A stretch of DNA of 64,000 nucleotides, from assembly GCF_021311115.1 (NCBI RefSeq), contig NZ_JAJTNP010000001.1, forward strand, positions 248,001 to 312,000, written 5' to 3'. The notes beneath the pieces are model-generated. The model did not search any database. It was not told the DNA's origin and saw nothing but the letters and a program-made list of their open reading frames with translations. The position numbers were made by a program, and so were the translations under genes. Source of the stretch: Chryseobacterium gwangjuense (GTDB lineage: Bacteria; Bacteroidota; Bacteroidia; Flavobacteriales; Weeksellaceae). Of the stretch, positions 8,461-17,332 are shown piece by piece (position 1 is the stretch's first letter; each line of letters starts with the position of its first letter).

Positions 8461-10983
8461 TTACTTACGCAGGTCTTCCAAAAACTGTTCCAAAGAATGA
8501 AGATCTCCGATAATCACTTCTCTGGCTTTAGCTCCGTTAAATCCTCCAACAATACCACTTGCTTCCAATTGATCCATAATTCTTCCGGCTCTGTTGTATC
8601 CTAGTTTTAATTGTCTTTGAAGCATTGAAGTAGAACCTTGCTGCGTAGAAACGATAATTCTTGCTGCTTCTTCGAATAAAGCATCTTTTTCGTTTGGATC
8701 AAAAGCTCCGACTGTACTTGTTGATTCTTCAGAAGTATATTCAGGAAGAAGGAAAGCAGACGCATAGCCTTTTTGTTCCCCGATAAATTCTGCCAATCTT
8801 TCTACTTCAGGAGTATCTACAAAAGCACATTGAAGTCTTAAAATTTCATTTCCGTTAAAATAAAGCATATCTCCTTTACCAATCAGCTGGTCTGCACCCG
8901 GAGAATCTAAAATCGTTCTTGAGTCCACACTTGAAATTACCCTGAAAGCTGCTCTCGCCGGGAAGTTGGCTTTAATCATACCTGTAATAACGTTTACAGA
9001 AGGTCTTTGCGTTGCAACAATCAAGTGAATCCCTACTGCTCTTGCAAGCTGAGCTAATCTGGCAATCGGTAATTCCACTTCTTTTCCGGCAGTCATAATC
9101 AAGTCGGCAAACTCGTCGACTACCAAAACGATATACGGTAAAAATCTATGCCCGTTTTCCGGATTTAACTTTCTTTCCGTGAATTTCTTGTTGTATTCCT
9201 TTAAGTTTTTACAGAATGCATTTTTAAGCAAATCATATCTTGTATCCATCTCTATACAAAGAGAATTCAATGTATTGATTACTTTATTGGTGTCTGTAAT
9301 GATTGCTTCTTCAGCATCCGGAAGTTTTGCCAGGTAATGTCTTTCAATTTTTGAATATAAAGAAAGTTCCACTTTTTTAGGATCTACCATGACGAATTTC
9401 AATTCGCTCGGATGTTTTTTGTAGAGTAGGGAAGTTAGAATCGCATTGATTCCTACTGATTTTCCCTGACCAGTTGCACCCGCCATCAATAGGTGAGGCA
9501 TTCTAGCTAAATCTGCCATGAAGATCTCGTTGGAAATCGTTTTACCAAAAACCACAGGAAGATCCATATCGGTGTTCTGGAATTTTTGAGAAGCAATTAC
9601 CGAACGCATAGAAACCATCGTAGGATTCTTTCTCGGAACTTCAATCCCTATTGTTCCTTTACCTGGCATTGGAGCAATGATTCTGATTCCTAAAGCAGAT
9701 AAATTAAGGGCAATATCATCCTGCAATTTTTTTATTGCTGCTACTCTAATCCCTGCTTCCGGTACAATTTCATATAAGGTAACAGTCGGACCAATTGTTG
9801 CTTTAATTTCAGCAATTCCTACATTGAAATTCTTAAGAAGTCCTACAATTTTATTTTTGTTCTCTTCTAATTCTTCTTTATTGATTGAAATTTCTTCGTT
9901 TCCGTAATCTTTTAAAAGATCTACAGGTGGCATATGAAAGTTAGCCAGATCCAGTTTATGATCATAAAGACCATGTTTTTCTACAAGCTCCTGCGATTTT
10001 TTATCAGATTCATCCAAAATATCGATAACCGGAGCTACTTCTACATTAAATTTAATATCCTCTTCACCTTTACTTATTGATGTTATTGGCTTACTATCAA
10101 AAGCGTCTGCGGGATTTACTACAGGAATAGAAGGCTTTGTGTTAAGATTTAAATTAATCGATGGCGAAATCTCTTTATCCTCGTCAAATGAAGTCTGATT
10201 AGGAGTAGAAATCGTTTCGATAACCGGTGAAGAAGGAACTTCTGTAAAATCTTTTGTAATACTTAAAGGCTCTTCATTCATTTTAGGGGTAACCACTTCG
10301 GTTACAGTAACATTATTTTCACTGATCTCTTCTTCCAGTTCTTCATCAGCTTCAAACTCTTCATCAGAACTCGGCATCATTGATTTTACTCTTCCGATTG
10401 TATTTTCGTTGATCTCATTCAATTTAGCTTTTACAGAACTTGGACGAAGGTTGAATTCTAAAATAAAATACAGGGCGATACTTGCGACTAAAACTAACCA
10501 CATCCCAATATTTCCAATGATTGTGTTAAGAGAATCCATGATCTGATATCCATAAACGCCACTTAAAACTCCGCCTTGATTTTTTGTAAAGGCAGCTCCA
10601 AAGAAGATCGGAAGCCAGCAAATGAAAAACAAAGAATGACCTATGGTTTTCCAGGGCTTGAAATAATTTTTTTTCAGAATAAGAGTTCCAAAAACAAAAA
10701 CTAAAAATGCAATGATAAAAGAAGCTATTCCAATACTGTCAAAAATGAAAATATGTCCCAACCAGTCGCCCACCTTCCCAAAAAGATTGGATGATTTTAT
10801 GGTTTTATCAAGCATCGTTCCGGCCTGGCTTTGATCTGATTTCCAGTTCATCAAATAGGAGATGAATGAAAAGGTAAGGATGATAGAAAAAAGTATAAAT
10901 ATAAGCCCGAAGAATATACGCGGCTTTGATAATATCTTGCCTTTATCAGGCGCTTCCTGTGTTTTTGTTTGCGTCTTATTCAT
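8461..10983 (-). CDS. ftsK: DNA translocase FtsK
   Basis: A membrane-anchored, septum-located DNA pump that clears chromosome ends and drives dimer resolution. The 840-residue protein has four N-terminal helices (about 25-180), an acidic low-complexity linker (about 195-345), the motor domain with Walker A GATGQGKS near residue 500 and a Walker B region (VLVVDEFADLI), and a C-terminal winged helix (about 770-840, LQRQLKLGYNRAGRIMDQLE) of the gamma type. The linker is short compared with the E. coli protein. A perfect -7 box TAAATTTG sits on the minus strand at 10998-11005, giving a short leader. lolA follows 63 bases downstream. Confidence 0.95.
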   Translation of the reverse strand: MNKTQTKTQEAPDKGKILSKPRIFFGLIFILFSIILTFSFISYLMNWKSDQSQAGTMLDKTIKSSNLFGKVGDWLGHIFIFDSIGIASFIIAFLVFVFGTLILKKNYFKPWKTIGHSLFFICWLPIFFGAAFTKNQGGVLSGVYGYQIMDSLNTIIGNIGMWLVLVASIALYFILEFNLRPSSVKAKLNEINENTIGRVKSMMPSSDEEFEADEELEEEISENNVTVTEVVTPKMNEEPLSITKDFTEVPSSPVIETISTPNQTSFDEDKEISPSINLNLNTKPSIPVVNPADAFDSKPITSISKGEEDIKFNVEVAPVIDILDESDKKSQELVEKHGLYDHKLDLANFHMPPVDLLKDYGNEEISINKEELEENKNKIVGLLKNFNVGIAEIKATIGPTVTLYEIVPEAGIRVAAIKKLQDDIALNLSALGIRIIAPMPGKGTIGIEVPRKNPTMVSMRSVIASQKFQNTDMDLPVVFGKTISNEIFMADLARMPHLLMAGATGQGKSVGINAILTSLLYKKHPSELKFVMVDPKKVELSLYSKIERHYLAKLPDAEEAIITDTNKVINTLNSLCIEMDTRYDLLKNAFCKNLKEYNKKFTERKLNPENGHRFLPYIVLVVDEFADLIMTAGKEVELPIARLAQLARAVGIHLIVATQRPSVNVITGMIKANFPARAAFRVISSVDSRTILDSPGADQLIGKGDMLYFNGNEILRLQCAFVDTPEVERLAEFIGEQKGYASAFLLPEYTSEESTSTVGAFDPNEKDALFEEAARIIVSTQQGSTSMLQRQLKLGYNRAGRIMDQLEASGIVGGFNGAKAREVIIGDLHSLEQFLEDLRK

Positions 10984-11326
10984 AATATCAATGTGGGCAA
11001 ATTTAATGTTTTTTTGAACATTTAAACATCATTTTGATTTTAAATTTTAGATTCTAAATTAATGGTATTTTATCAAAAAGACGAGCTTTTTTAGATGAAA
11101 TTTGAGAAAGGTTTTACCACAGGCAAATAGAAGGTTACAATAAGAGATATAGCTTTTATAAATAACTATCGATAGGATATAAATATTTAAATTTTCCTCA
11201 AGAGAATTTACATTATTAAGAATGAATCAAAATAAGGTTTTAAGGGCTTTCAACTGACAAATGACAGTTTTTTTTATCCCCCTTTTCATTAATCATCCTT
11301 ATTTTTGCATGTCAAGTATATAAAAT
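10984..11326. other. Divergent promoter region between ftsK and ccsBA
   Basis: This 343-base AT-rich spacer has a -7 box for ftsK (TAAATTTG, minus strand, 10998-11005) and one for the cytochrome c biogenesis gene (TATTTTTG, plus strand, 11300-11307, 19 bases before its ATG). Neither has a convincing -33 box at the usual spacing. I see no gene or clear repeat in the rest. Confidence 0.5.
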
Positions 11327-14300
11327 ATGAAGAAGCTCCAGGACATTCTTATTTCAACCAGGACAATGGCTGTATTGCTGCTGGTTTATGCATTTGCGAT
11401 GGCATATGCAACGTTCTTAGAAAATGACTACGGAACACCTACAGCAAAAGCTTTAATTTATGAAGCAAAATGGTTTGAACTGATTATGGTTCTGCTGATT
11501 CTTAACTTTATCGGAAATATCGGAAGATACAGACTGTGGAAGAGAGAAAAGTGGCCGGTTTTGGTTTTTCACTTAGCCTTTATATTTATCTTCATTGGAG
11601 GTGCTATCACAAGATACATCAGTTTTGAAGGTCAAATGCACATCAGAGAGGGGGAAACTTCCAATGAGATTATGACCGACAAAAATTTCCTTAAAATTCA
11701 GATTGAAGAAAAAGGAGACGTTCTTAATTATCAGGACATTCCTTACTTAATGTCTCCACTGCATAAAGATCTTGAGGCTACTTACGATTTTCATGGGAAA
11801 GAAGTGAAAGTAGTTGCCAAAGAATATGTTCAGAGAAAAAAAGACAGTTTATTGGCTGATCCAAACGGAGCTGAATATCTTCATTTGGTTTCTACAGGAA
11901 ATACCGGAAGACAAAATATTTACATCAAACCGGGCGAAACAAAATCAATCAACGGAACATTGGTTACTTTCAACAGACCGATTGAAGGGGCGGTTGAATT
12001 TAAAAATGAAAACGGACAACTATTCATCAAAACTCCTGTTGATGCTGCTTATATGACCATGGCAACTCAAGCTACAGGAAACACTGTGAAAGACCAGTTC
12101 CAGCCTTTAGCTTTAAGAAGTTTATATACGATCAATGAATTAAAATTGGTTGTTCCTGAAGGTCTGAAGAAAGGAAAATTAATGGCAATTGAAGGAGACA
12201 GAAAGAAAGATCAGAATGTTCCTGATATGCTTACCGTTGAGCTTCAAGGACCAAAAACAAAGCAATTGGTAGACTTATCTGTTGAAAAAGGAAATCCTAA
12301 TGCTTACAAGCAAATTACTATGGATGGCTTAAACATCATGGTAGGATTCGGACCAAAGATCTACAATACTCCTTTTGCACTTAAATTAGATGATTTCGTA
12401 ATGGAAACGTATCCGGGAAGTTCATCTCCAAGTGCGTATGAAAGTCATGTTAAAATTGTAGATGAAGGTAAAGAAACTCCTTATAAAATATACATGAACC
12501 ACGTTCTTAATTATAAAGGTTACCGTTTTTTCCAGTCGAGTTTCGATCCGGATAGAATGGGAACTGTTCTTTCTGTAAACCACGACTATTGGGGAACTTT
12601 GATCTCTTATATTGGTTATGCCTTATTATTTGGAGGGATGTTTGTTATTTTCTTCTGGAAAGGAACGCACTTCTGGAAGCTTAATAAAATATTGAAAGAC
12701 GTTAATAAAAAAAGAACTGCGGCAGTACTATTGTTGTTCTTAAGCTTAGGTTTAAATGCTCAAAAAATTGAAACACACGGAACAACCGACGGAAGCAGAG
12801 AGCACATTCATGTAGAAGGCGACGGACATACTCACGCTCAGACGTCTGAAACAGTTCGTCCACAAGGTGCACAACCTTTTACGAAAATGAAAGTGGTTTC
12901 AGCTGACGAAATTATTGCAAGAAATAAAATTAACAAAGAGCACGCGGATAAATTCGGTTATTTATTGGTTCAGAATTTTGAAGGAAGAATCGTTCCGATC
13001 AACACTGAAGCATTAGATGTTTTAAGAAAGTTATACAAAAAAGACGAGTTTAAAGGAACTGACGGAAAGTCTTTGACTGCTAATCAATGGTTTTTGTCTG
13101 TCAATACAGATACACCAAGTTGGACAATGGTTCCGATGATTAAAATCGGTCCTAAAGGAGGTGATGAATTAATCAAAAAAACAAAAGCTAATGAGGATGG
13201 TTATACTTCATTAATGAATCTTTTCCCGGCAGATGCTAATGGAAATTTAACATACATTCTTGAAAGCGATTACAACACAGCCTTCCGTAAAAAACCGGCT
13301 GAACAGACCAATTATGATAAAGAAGTAATTTCCGTAAACGAAAGAGTTCAGATTTTCAATCAATTTTTCAGTGGTCAGTTTATGAGAATTATTCCGGTGA
13401 AAAATGATGCGAATCACACTTGGCATTCTTGGTTGGATCAAAAAATGGAACCGGATATGGAATCTCAACAAGTAATGGGACCTTATTTTGCAGAAGTTTT
13501 ACAAGCTCAACAATCAGGAAACTGGAGCAAAGCAGATACAGAATTGGTAAAACTTTCAGAGTACCAACAGAAATGGGGTAAAGCTGTAGTTCCGGCAAAA
13601 TCTAAAGTAGATCTTGAGGTTTTCATGAATGAAGTGAATCTTAACTTTAAACTATTAATTTTCTATACTATAGTTGGAGGTCTATTATTGATCTTAGGAT
13701 TTGTTGAATTATTTAAATCTAGAAAAGGTTTAAATAAAATCATTAAAGGAATTATTGCTTTGGGAATCGTGGGATATTTCTTCCATTTCCTAGGATTAGT
13801 AGCAAGATGGTATATTTCCGGTCATGCACCTTGGAGTAACGGGTATGAAGCCATTATCTTTATTTCTTGGGTAGGTATTACTGCTGGTTTATTTTTATAC
13901 AGAAATTCAAATGCATTAATTCCTGCAGCAGGATTTATGGTTGCGGTTATCATGATGGGATTTGCACACGGAGGTTCTGCACTTGATCCGCAGATTACAC
14001 CGCTTGTACCGGTATTAAAATCATATTGGTTGATTGTACACGTTGCCATTATTACATCCAGCTACGGGTTCTTTGCCTTGTCAATGATTATCGCAGTGAT
14101 CAGTTTGGTATTCTATATTATTTCCAATAAAGAGACCTACAAAATTCACCATGATACCACATTGAAAGAATTGGCAATCGTATCTGAAATGTCTTTAACA
14201 ATAGGTTTATTTGCATTAACCGTTGGAAACTTCTTAGGAGGAATCTGGGCAAACGAATCTTGGGGAAGATACTGGAGCTGGGATCCAAAAGAAACCTGGG

Positions 14301-14572
14301 CATTTATTTCAATCATGGTGTATGCTTTTGTATTGCACATGAGATTAGTTCCGGGATTGAGAAGCAGATGGGCAATTCATGTTGCCACCATGTTTGCATT
14401 CTGTTCAATGGTAATGACTTATTTTGGAGTAAATTATTATCTAAGTGGACTTCACTCTTATGCAGCAGGAGATCCGGTTCCGGTTCCGGCTTGGGTATAT
14501 ATCGGATTAGCAACAATGCTTCTTTTATCAGTAGTTTCTTACGTTAAATTTAAAGCATTAACTAAAAAATAA
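11327..14572 (+). CDS. ccsBA: CcsB-CcsA fusion, cytochrome c biogenesis protein
   Basis: Exports haem and attaches it to CXXCH motifs of c-type cytochromes (System II) at the inner membrane. This 1081-residue protein fuses both halves. The N-terminal ResB/CcsB part has helices near 12-32, 48-66, 75-95 and 425-445 with a large periplasmic domain. The C-terminal CcsA part (about 770-1075) has the WWD-type haem-handling motif ESWGRYWSWDPKETW near 976-990 and conserved histidines in YISGHAPWSNGYEA and VHVAIITSS. A His-rich stretch with several HxH elements follows about residue 480. It is monocistronic with a -7 box at 11300-11307 and a terminator downstream. The fused form is usual in Bacteroidota and epsilonproteobacteria. 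Confidence 0.9.
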   Translation: MKKLQDILISTRTMAVLLLVYAFAMAYATFLENDYGTPTAKALIYEAKWFELIMVLLILNFIGNIGRYRLWKREKWPVLVFHLAFIFIFIGGAITRYISFEGQMHIREGETSNEIMTDKNFLKIQIEEKGDVLNYQDIPYLMSPLHKDLEATYDFHGKEVKVVAKEYVQRKKDSLLADPNGAEYLHLVSTGNTGRQNIYIKPGETKSINGTLVTFNRPIEGAVEFKNENGQLFIKTPVDAAYMTMATQATGNTVKDQFQPLALRSLYTINELKLVVPEGLKKGKLMAIEGDRKKDQNVPDMLTVELQGPKTKQLVDLSVEKGNPNAYKQITMDGLNIMVGFGPKIYNTPFALKLDDFVMETYPGSSSPSAYESHVKIVDEGKETPYKIYMNHVLNYKGYRFFQSSFDPDRMGTVLSVNHDYWGTLISYIGYALLFGGMFVIFFWKGTHFWKLNKILKDVNKKRTAAVLLLFLSLGLNAQKIETHGTTDGSREHIHVEGDGHTHAQTSETVRPQGAQPFTKMKVVSADEIIARNKINKEHADKFGYLLVQNFEGRIVPINTEALDVLRKLYKKDEFKGTDGKSLTANQWFLSVNTDTPSWTMVPMIKIGPKGGDELIKKTKANEDGYTSLMNLFPADANGNLTYILESDYNTAFRKKPAEQTNYDKEVISVNERVQIFNQFFSGQFMRIIPVKNDANHTWHSWLDQKMEPDMESQQVMGPYFAEVLQAQQSGNWSKADTELVKLSEYQQKWGKAVVPAKSKVDLEVFMNEVNLNFKLLIFYTIVGGLLLILGFVELFKSRKGLNKIIKGIIALGIVGYFFHFLGLVARWYISGHAPWSNGYEAIIFISWVGITAGLFLYRNSNALIPAAGFMVAVIMMGFAHGGSALDPQITPLVPVLKSYWLIVHVAIITSSYGFFALSMIIAVISLVFYIISNKETYKIHHDTTLKELAIVSEMSLTIGLFALTVGNFLGGIWANESWGRYWSWDPKETWAFISIMVYAFVLHMRLVPGLRSRWAIHVATMFAFCSMVMTYFGVNYYLSGLHSYAAGDPVPVPAWVYIGLATMLLLSVVSYVKFKALTKK

Positions 14573-14594
14573 ATTCAAAATTTATCAATAAAAC

Positions 14595-14625
14595 GAATCC
14601 TGGAATTTTTTTCCGGGATTTTTTT
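14595..14625 (+). terminator. Terminator after ccsBA
   Basis: GAATCCTGGAA pairs with TTCCGGGATT through one G-T pair and is followed by a T run, 20-50 bases after the ccsBA stop. Confidence 0.8.
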
Positions 14626-14725
14626 ATGCTGAAGTATTCAAAAGATTAATCAGAAAACTTTAAATTATCCAAAATTTAATAATACCTTTATGATATCAAA
14701 ATAATATCAAACTAAAAATCACATC

Positions 14726-15592
14726 ATGGAAAAAGTCTTAAAACCAATGTCCGGCTATTTAACTTTAGTAATATGCTTAATACTTTTTATAGCCGCTATT
14801 TATTTTTTTATAACAGGAGTGGACAACAATATTACTTTTGTCATTCTTGCCATTCTTTGCTTTATTGCGTCGTGTTTTTTCTTAAAAGGCTTAATGATTA
14901 TTCAGCCCAATCACTCAAGGGTTTTGAATTTCTTCGGAAAATATGTAGGAACAGTAAAAGACAACGGATTGTTTTTTATCAACCCATTGTATTCATCCCA
15001 AAGAATCAGCTTACGTTCTGAAAACCTTCAGGGACAAACCTTAAAAGTAAATGATAAAATGGGAAATCCGATTGAAATTGCAGTTGTCATTGTATGGAAA
15101 GTAGGAGATACCTATAAAGCAGCTTTTGATGTTGAACGCTATTCAGACTTTGTAAAAATGCAGAGTGAAGCAGCTGTTCGTCATTTAGCAATGAGCTTTC
15201 CTTATGATAATCTGGAAGACGATCATGCTCCCATTACCTTAAGAGAAGGTGGAGATAAAATCAATTCAATTTTAGAACAGGAGCTTACAGACCGACTTTC
15301 AAAAGCAGGAATTGTTATTCAGGAGGCCAGAATTTCGCATTTGGCTTATGCTTCGGAAATTGCAGGAGCAATGCTTCAAAGGCAACAGGCAACAGCAATT
15401 GTAGCGGCAAGAACCAAAATTGTAGAAGGAGCGGTTGGAATGGTAGATTTAGCGTTGAAAAAGCTGTCAGAAGAGAATATTGTTGAATTGGATGATGAAA
15501 GAAAAGCAGCAATGGTAAGCAATTTAATGGTCGTTCTGTGTGGTGAAAAAGCGGCGACTCCAATTCTAAATGCCGGAACTTTGTATAACTAG
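14726..15592 (+). CDS. SPFH domain membrane protein
   Basis: A 288-residue SPFH/band-7 protein. Two N-terminal helices (about 10-60) precede the SPFH domain (about 60-215: MIIQPNHSRVLNFFGKYVGTVKDNGLFF, then IEIAVVIVWKVGDTYKAAF) and an alanine/glutamate-rich helix (about 215-250, LQRQQATAIVAARTKIVEGAV). Such proteins form membrane scaffolds linked to quality control or lipid domains; the exact role is unknown. A small ribbon-helix-helix gene follows 25 bases downstream, and a terminator closes the pair, so they form a two-gene operon. Confidence 0.85.
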   Translation: MEKVLKPMSGYLTLVICLILFIAAIYFFITGVDNNITFVILAILCFIASCFFLKGLMIIQPNHSRVLNFFGKYVGTVKDNGLFFINPLYSSQRISLRSENLQGQTLKVNDKMGNPIEIAVVIVWKVGDTYKAAFDVERYSDFVKMQSEAAVRHLAMSFPYDNLEDDHAPITLREGGDKINSILEQELTDRLSKAGIVIQEARISHLAYASEIAGAMLQRQQATAIVAARTKIVEGAVGMVDLALKKLSEENIVELDDERKAAMVSNLMVVLCGEKAATPILNAGTLYN

Positions 15593-15617
15593 GAGAAATC
15601 CTGAGAAAAATCAAAAA

Positions 15618-15806
15618 ATGAAATCAGAAAAAACTCAAACTTCTCCCGAAGGCAAAGGCAAAAAATCTTTTGTTATAAGGATAGATGAGTCTACTTACAA
15701 ACTCCTTGAAAAATGGGCCAATGATGAATTCAGAAGTGTAAATGGACAAATTGAGTATTTACTTCATCAAAGCTTAGTCGATTCGGGAAGAAAAAAGAAA
15801 GAATAA
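15618..15806 (+). CDS. Small Arc-like ribbon-helix-helix DNA-binding protein
   Basis: A 62-residue protein starting at ATG 15618; the in-frame extension back to 15570 would overlap the SPFH gene and is unlikely. It has a basic N-terminus, then an Arc/MetJ-type fold: a beta strand KSFVIRIDES, helix YKLLEKWANDEF, then RSVNGQIEYLLHQSL, closely resembling the RSVNSEI helix of Arc repressor. It probably binds DNA as a dimer. It may regulate its own operon with the SPFH gene, but no target is known. No toxin-like partner is adjacent. Confidence 0.7.
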   Translation: MKSEKTQTSPEGKGKKSFVIRIDESTYKLLEKWANDEFRSVNGQIEYLLHQSLVDSGRKKKE

Positions 15807-15810
15807 GAAA

Positions 15811-15843
15811 AAAGGTTACAGTTGATTCTGTAACCTTTTTGTT
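15811..15843 (+). terminator. Terminator after the SPFH operon
   Basis: AAAGGTTACAG and CTGTAACCTTT form a perfect 11-base stem with a 6-base loop, followed by a T run. Confidence 0.9.
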
Positions 15844-15898
15844 TTAGCTTTACTCTATTGTTTTAGAAGTCATACTTTTTAATCTAAAAAAAAATAAA

Positions 15899-16288
15899 AT
15901 GGAAACGACACAACTAAAACAAAATGTACAACCTGTTTTTACTATTTTAAAAGCTACTTTTACAATAGTTCCTGTAGTGGCCGGACTGGATAAGTTCACC
16001 AATATTCTTTGTGACTGGACGCAGTACATCAATCCAGGTATTCACAGTATGTTACCTTTTTCCGACTCAACATTTATGATGATTGTAGGAATTATTGAAA
16101 TCATTGCCGGAATTCTGGTATTTGCAAAACCTAAAATAGGAGGTCTGATTGTTTCGGCATGGTTAACTTTAATTGCACTGACGTTATTAGCTGGCTGGAA
16201 ATTTGCAGATGTGGCAGTAAGAGATCTTGTCATGGCAATTTCAGCTTTTTCAATGACTAGATTAGCTTCAATTTTCGATAATAAGTAA
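15899..16288 (+). CDS. DoxX-like small integral membrane protein
   Basis: A 129-residue inner-membrane protein with four hydrophobic segments (about 22-42, 55-75, 80-98 and 104-120). Helix features such as VVAGLDKFTNILCDWTQYI and IVGIIEIIAGILVFAKPKIGG resemble the DoxX/SURF4-like families. Biochemical function is unknown. Its TAA stop is followed without a gap by the ATG of the sigma factor gene (TAAATG), so the two are translationally coupled and probably functionally linked. The family name is by general resemblance only. Confidence 0.6.
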   Translation: METTQLKQNVQPVFTILKATFTIVPVVAGLDKFTNILCDWTQYINPGIHSMLPFSDSTFMMIVGIIEIIAGILVFAKPKIGGLIVSAWLTLIALTLLAGWKFADVAVRDLVMAISAFSMTRLASIFDNK

Positions 16289-16936
16289 ATGAATGCACAA
16301 GATAAATATACTGACCAGGAATTAATTGAGAAGATTCTGAATAAAGAAACTGCTATTTTTGAATTAATTATCAGACGAAATAACCAGTATTTGTACCGAA
16401 TCGGAAGAATGTATCGCTTCAGTCATGAAGATACACAGGATCTGATGCAGGAAACTTATATCGAAGCTTACACCCATCTTAATCAATTTGAAAACAAGTC
16501 TTCTTTTCGAACCTGGATTTCAAAAATAATGCTTCATCAATGCTATCATAAAACCCAAAAATGGTATACAAAACATATAGAATCTCTCGAAAATAACAGT
16601 CAGGTCATCGAAAATCTGCACTATACTGAAACATCAAGTTATGTGATGAATAAAGAACTCAATTCAATTATTGAAAAAAGCCTGCTCAATATTCCGGAAG
16701 ATTACAGAACAGCTTTTACCCTAAGAGAAATTAACGGATTAAGTGTTCGGGAAACTGCTGAAGTTTTGGAGATAAGTGAAAACAATGTAAAAGTCCGCGT
16801 GAACAGAGCTAAAACTTATTTGAGAAAAGAAATAGAAAAGTTTTATGTGAAAGAAGAAATTTTTGAATTTAACTTAGTCTATTGTGACCGTATGGTTTCA
16901 CAGGTAATGAATAAAATAAAGGAAATATCCAGCTAA
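16289..16936 (+). CDS. ECF-type RNA polymerase sigma factor
   Basis: A 215-residue sigma-70 family protein. Region 2 lies at about 25-90 (YLYRIGRMYRFSHEDTQDLMQETYIEAY, then SSFRTWISKIMLHQCY) and region 4 at about 125-185 (IPEDYRTAFTLREINGLSVRETAEVLEISE). It directs core polymerase to a specific set of promoters. A C-terminal tail of about 30 residues follows region 4. No anti-sigma gene is adjacent on the downstream side; the coupled DoxX-like membrane protein is the only visible partner. A perfect hairpin terminator ends the pair. Confidence 0.85.
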   Translation: MNAQDKYTDQELIEKILNKETAIFELIIRRNNQYLYRIGRMYRFSHEDTQDLMQETYIEAYTHLNQFENKSSFRTWISKIMLHQCYHKTQKWYTKHIESLENNSQVIENLHYTETSSYVMNKELNSIIEKSLLNIPEDYRTAFTLREINGLSVRETAEVLEISENNVKVRVNRAKTYLRKEIEKFYVKEEIFEFNLVYCDRMVSQVMNKIKEISS

Positions 16937-16948
16937 ATTACCATAAAG

Positions 16949-16976
16949 AAAAGCAGAGAAATTTCTCTGCTTTTTT
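16949..16976. terminator. Terminator after the sigma factor gene
   Basis: A perfect palindrome AAGCAGAGAAA / TTTCTCTGCTT at 16951-16972 with flanking A and T runs. It lies between convergent genes and can serve both. Confidence 0.85.
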
Positions 16977-16997
16977 CAATTTCATATATCAATTAAA

Positions 16998-17195
16998 TTA
17001 ATCAAAAATCGTCGTAAAATAATTGCTAATTATAGTCCAGAAATTTTTACCAAGAAAATAAATAAGAGTAGAAGTAATGATTCCCTTTACTGTAAAGAAT
17101 ATAATCCCGCCAATTCCAAACTTCTTAACCAGGCTTTTCCATTTAGAATTTTTCTTTTCTTCTTCAGATTCTTTTAGCATTTTATTATTTTCCAT
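16998..17195 (-). CDS. Small membrane protein of unknown function
   Basis: A 65-residue protein. The first 25 residues are strongly charged (ESEEEKKNSKWKSLVKKFG), and one long hydrophobic stretch follows (about 29-60, GGIIFFTVKGIITSTLIYFL) that could form one or two helices. A second ATG five codons in (17180) is an alternative start. The regular charge/hydrophobic layout and a terminator on its downstream side support a real gene. I do not recognise the family. It is divergent from pcd. Confidence 0.55.
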   Translation of the reverse strand: MENNKMLKESEEEKKNSKWKSLVKKFGIGGIIFFTVKGIITSTLIYFLGKNFWTIISNYFTTIFD

Positions 17196-17278
17196 TTCTG
17201 AAATTCAAATATTTACCTTACAAAGATAATTATGTTTATAATTAGTCCAAATAAAAAATAAGTTAAAAAAAATTAAAT

Positions 17279-17308
17279 TTTGAGGTTCGTATAATATTTT
17301 TATCTTTA
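17279..17308 (+). promoter_or_regulatory. Probable promoter of pcd-lat
   Basis: TTTG at 17279-17282, an 18-base spacer and TATCTTTA at 17301-17308 approximate the Bacteroidota consensus TTTG-N19-TAnnTTTG with one mismatch. The ATG of pcd is 24 bases further on. Confidence 0.5.
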
Positions 17309-17332
17309 GAGAAAACGAAAAGTAAAATTTTT

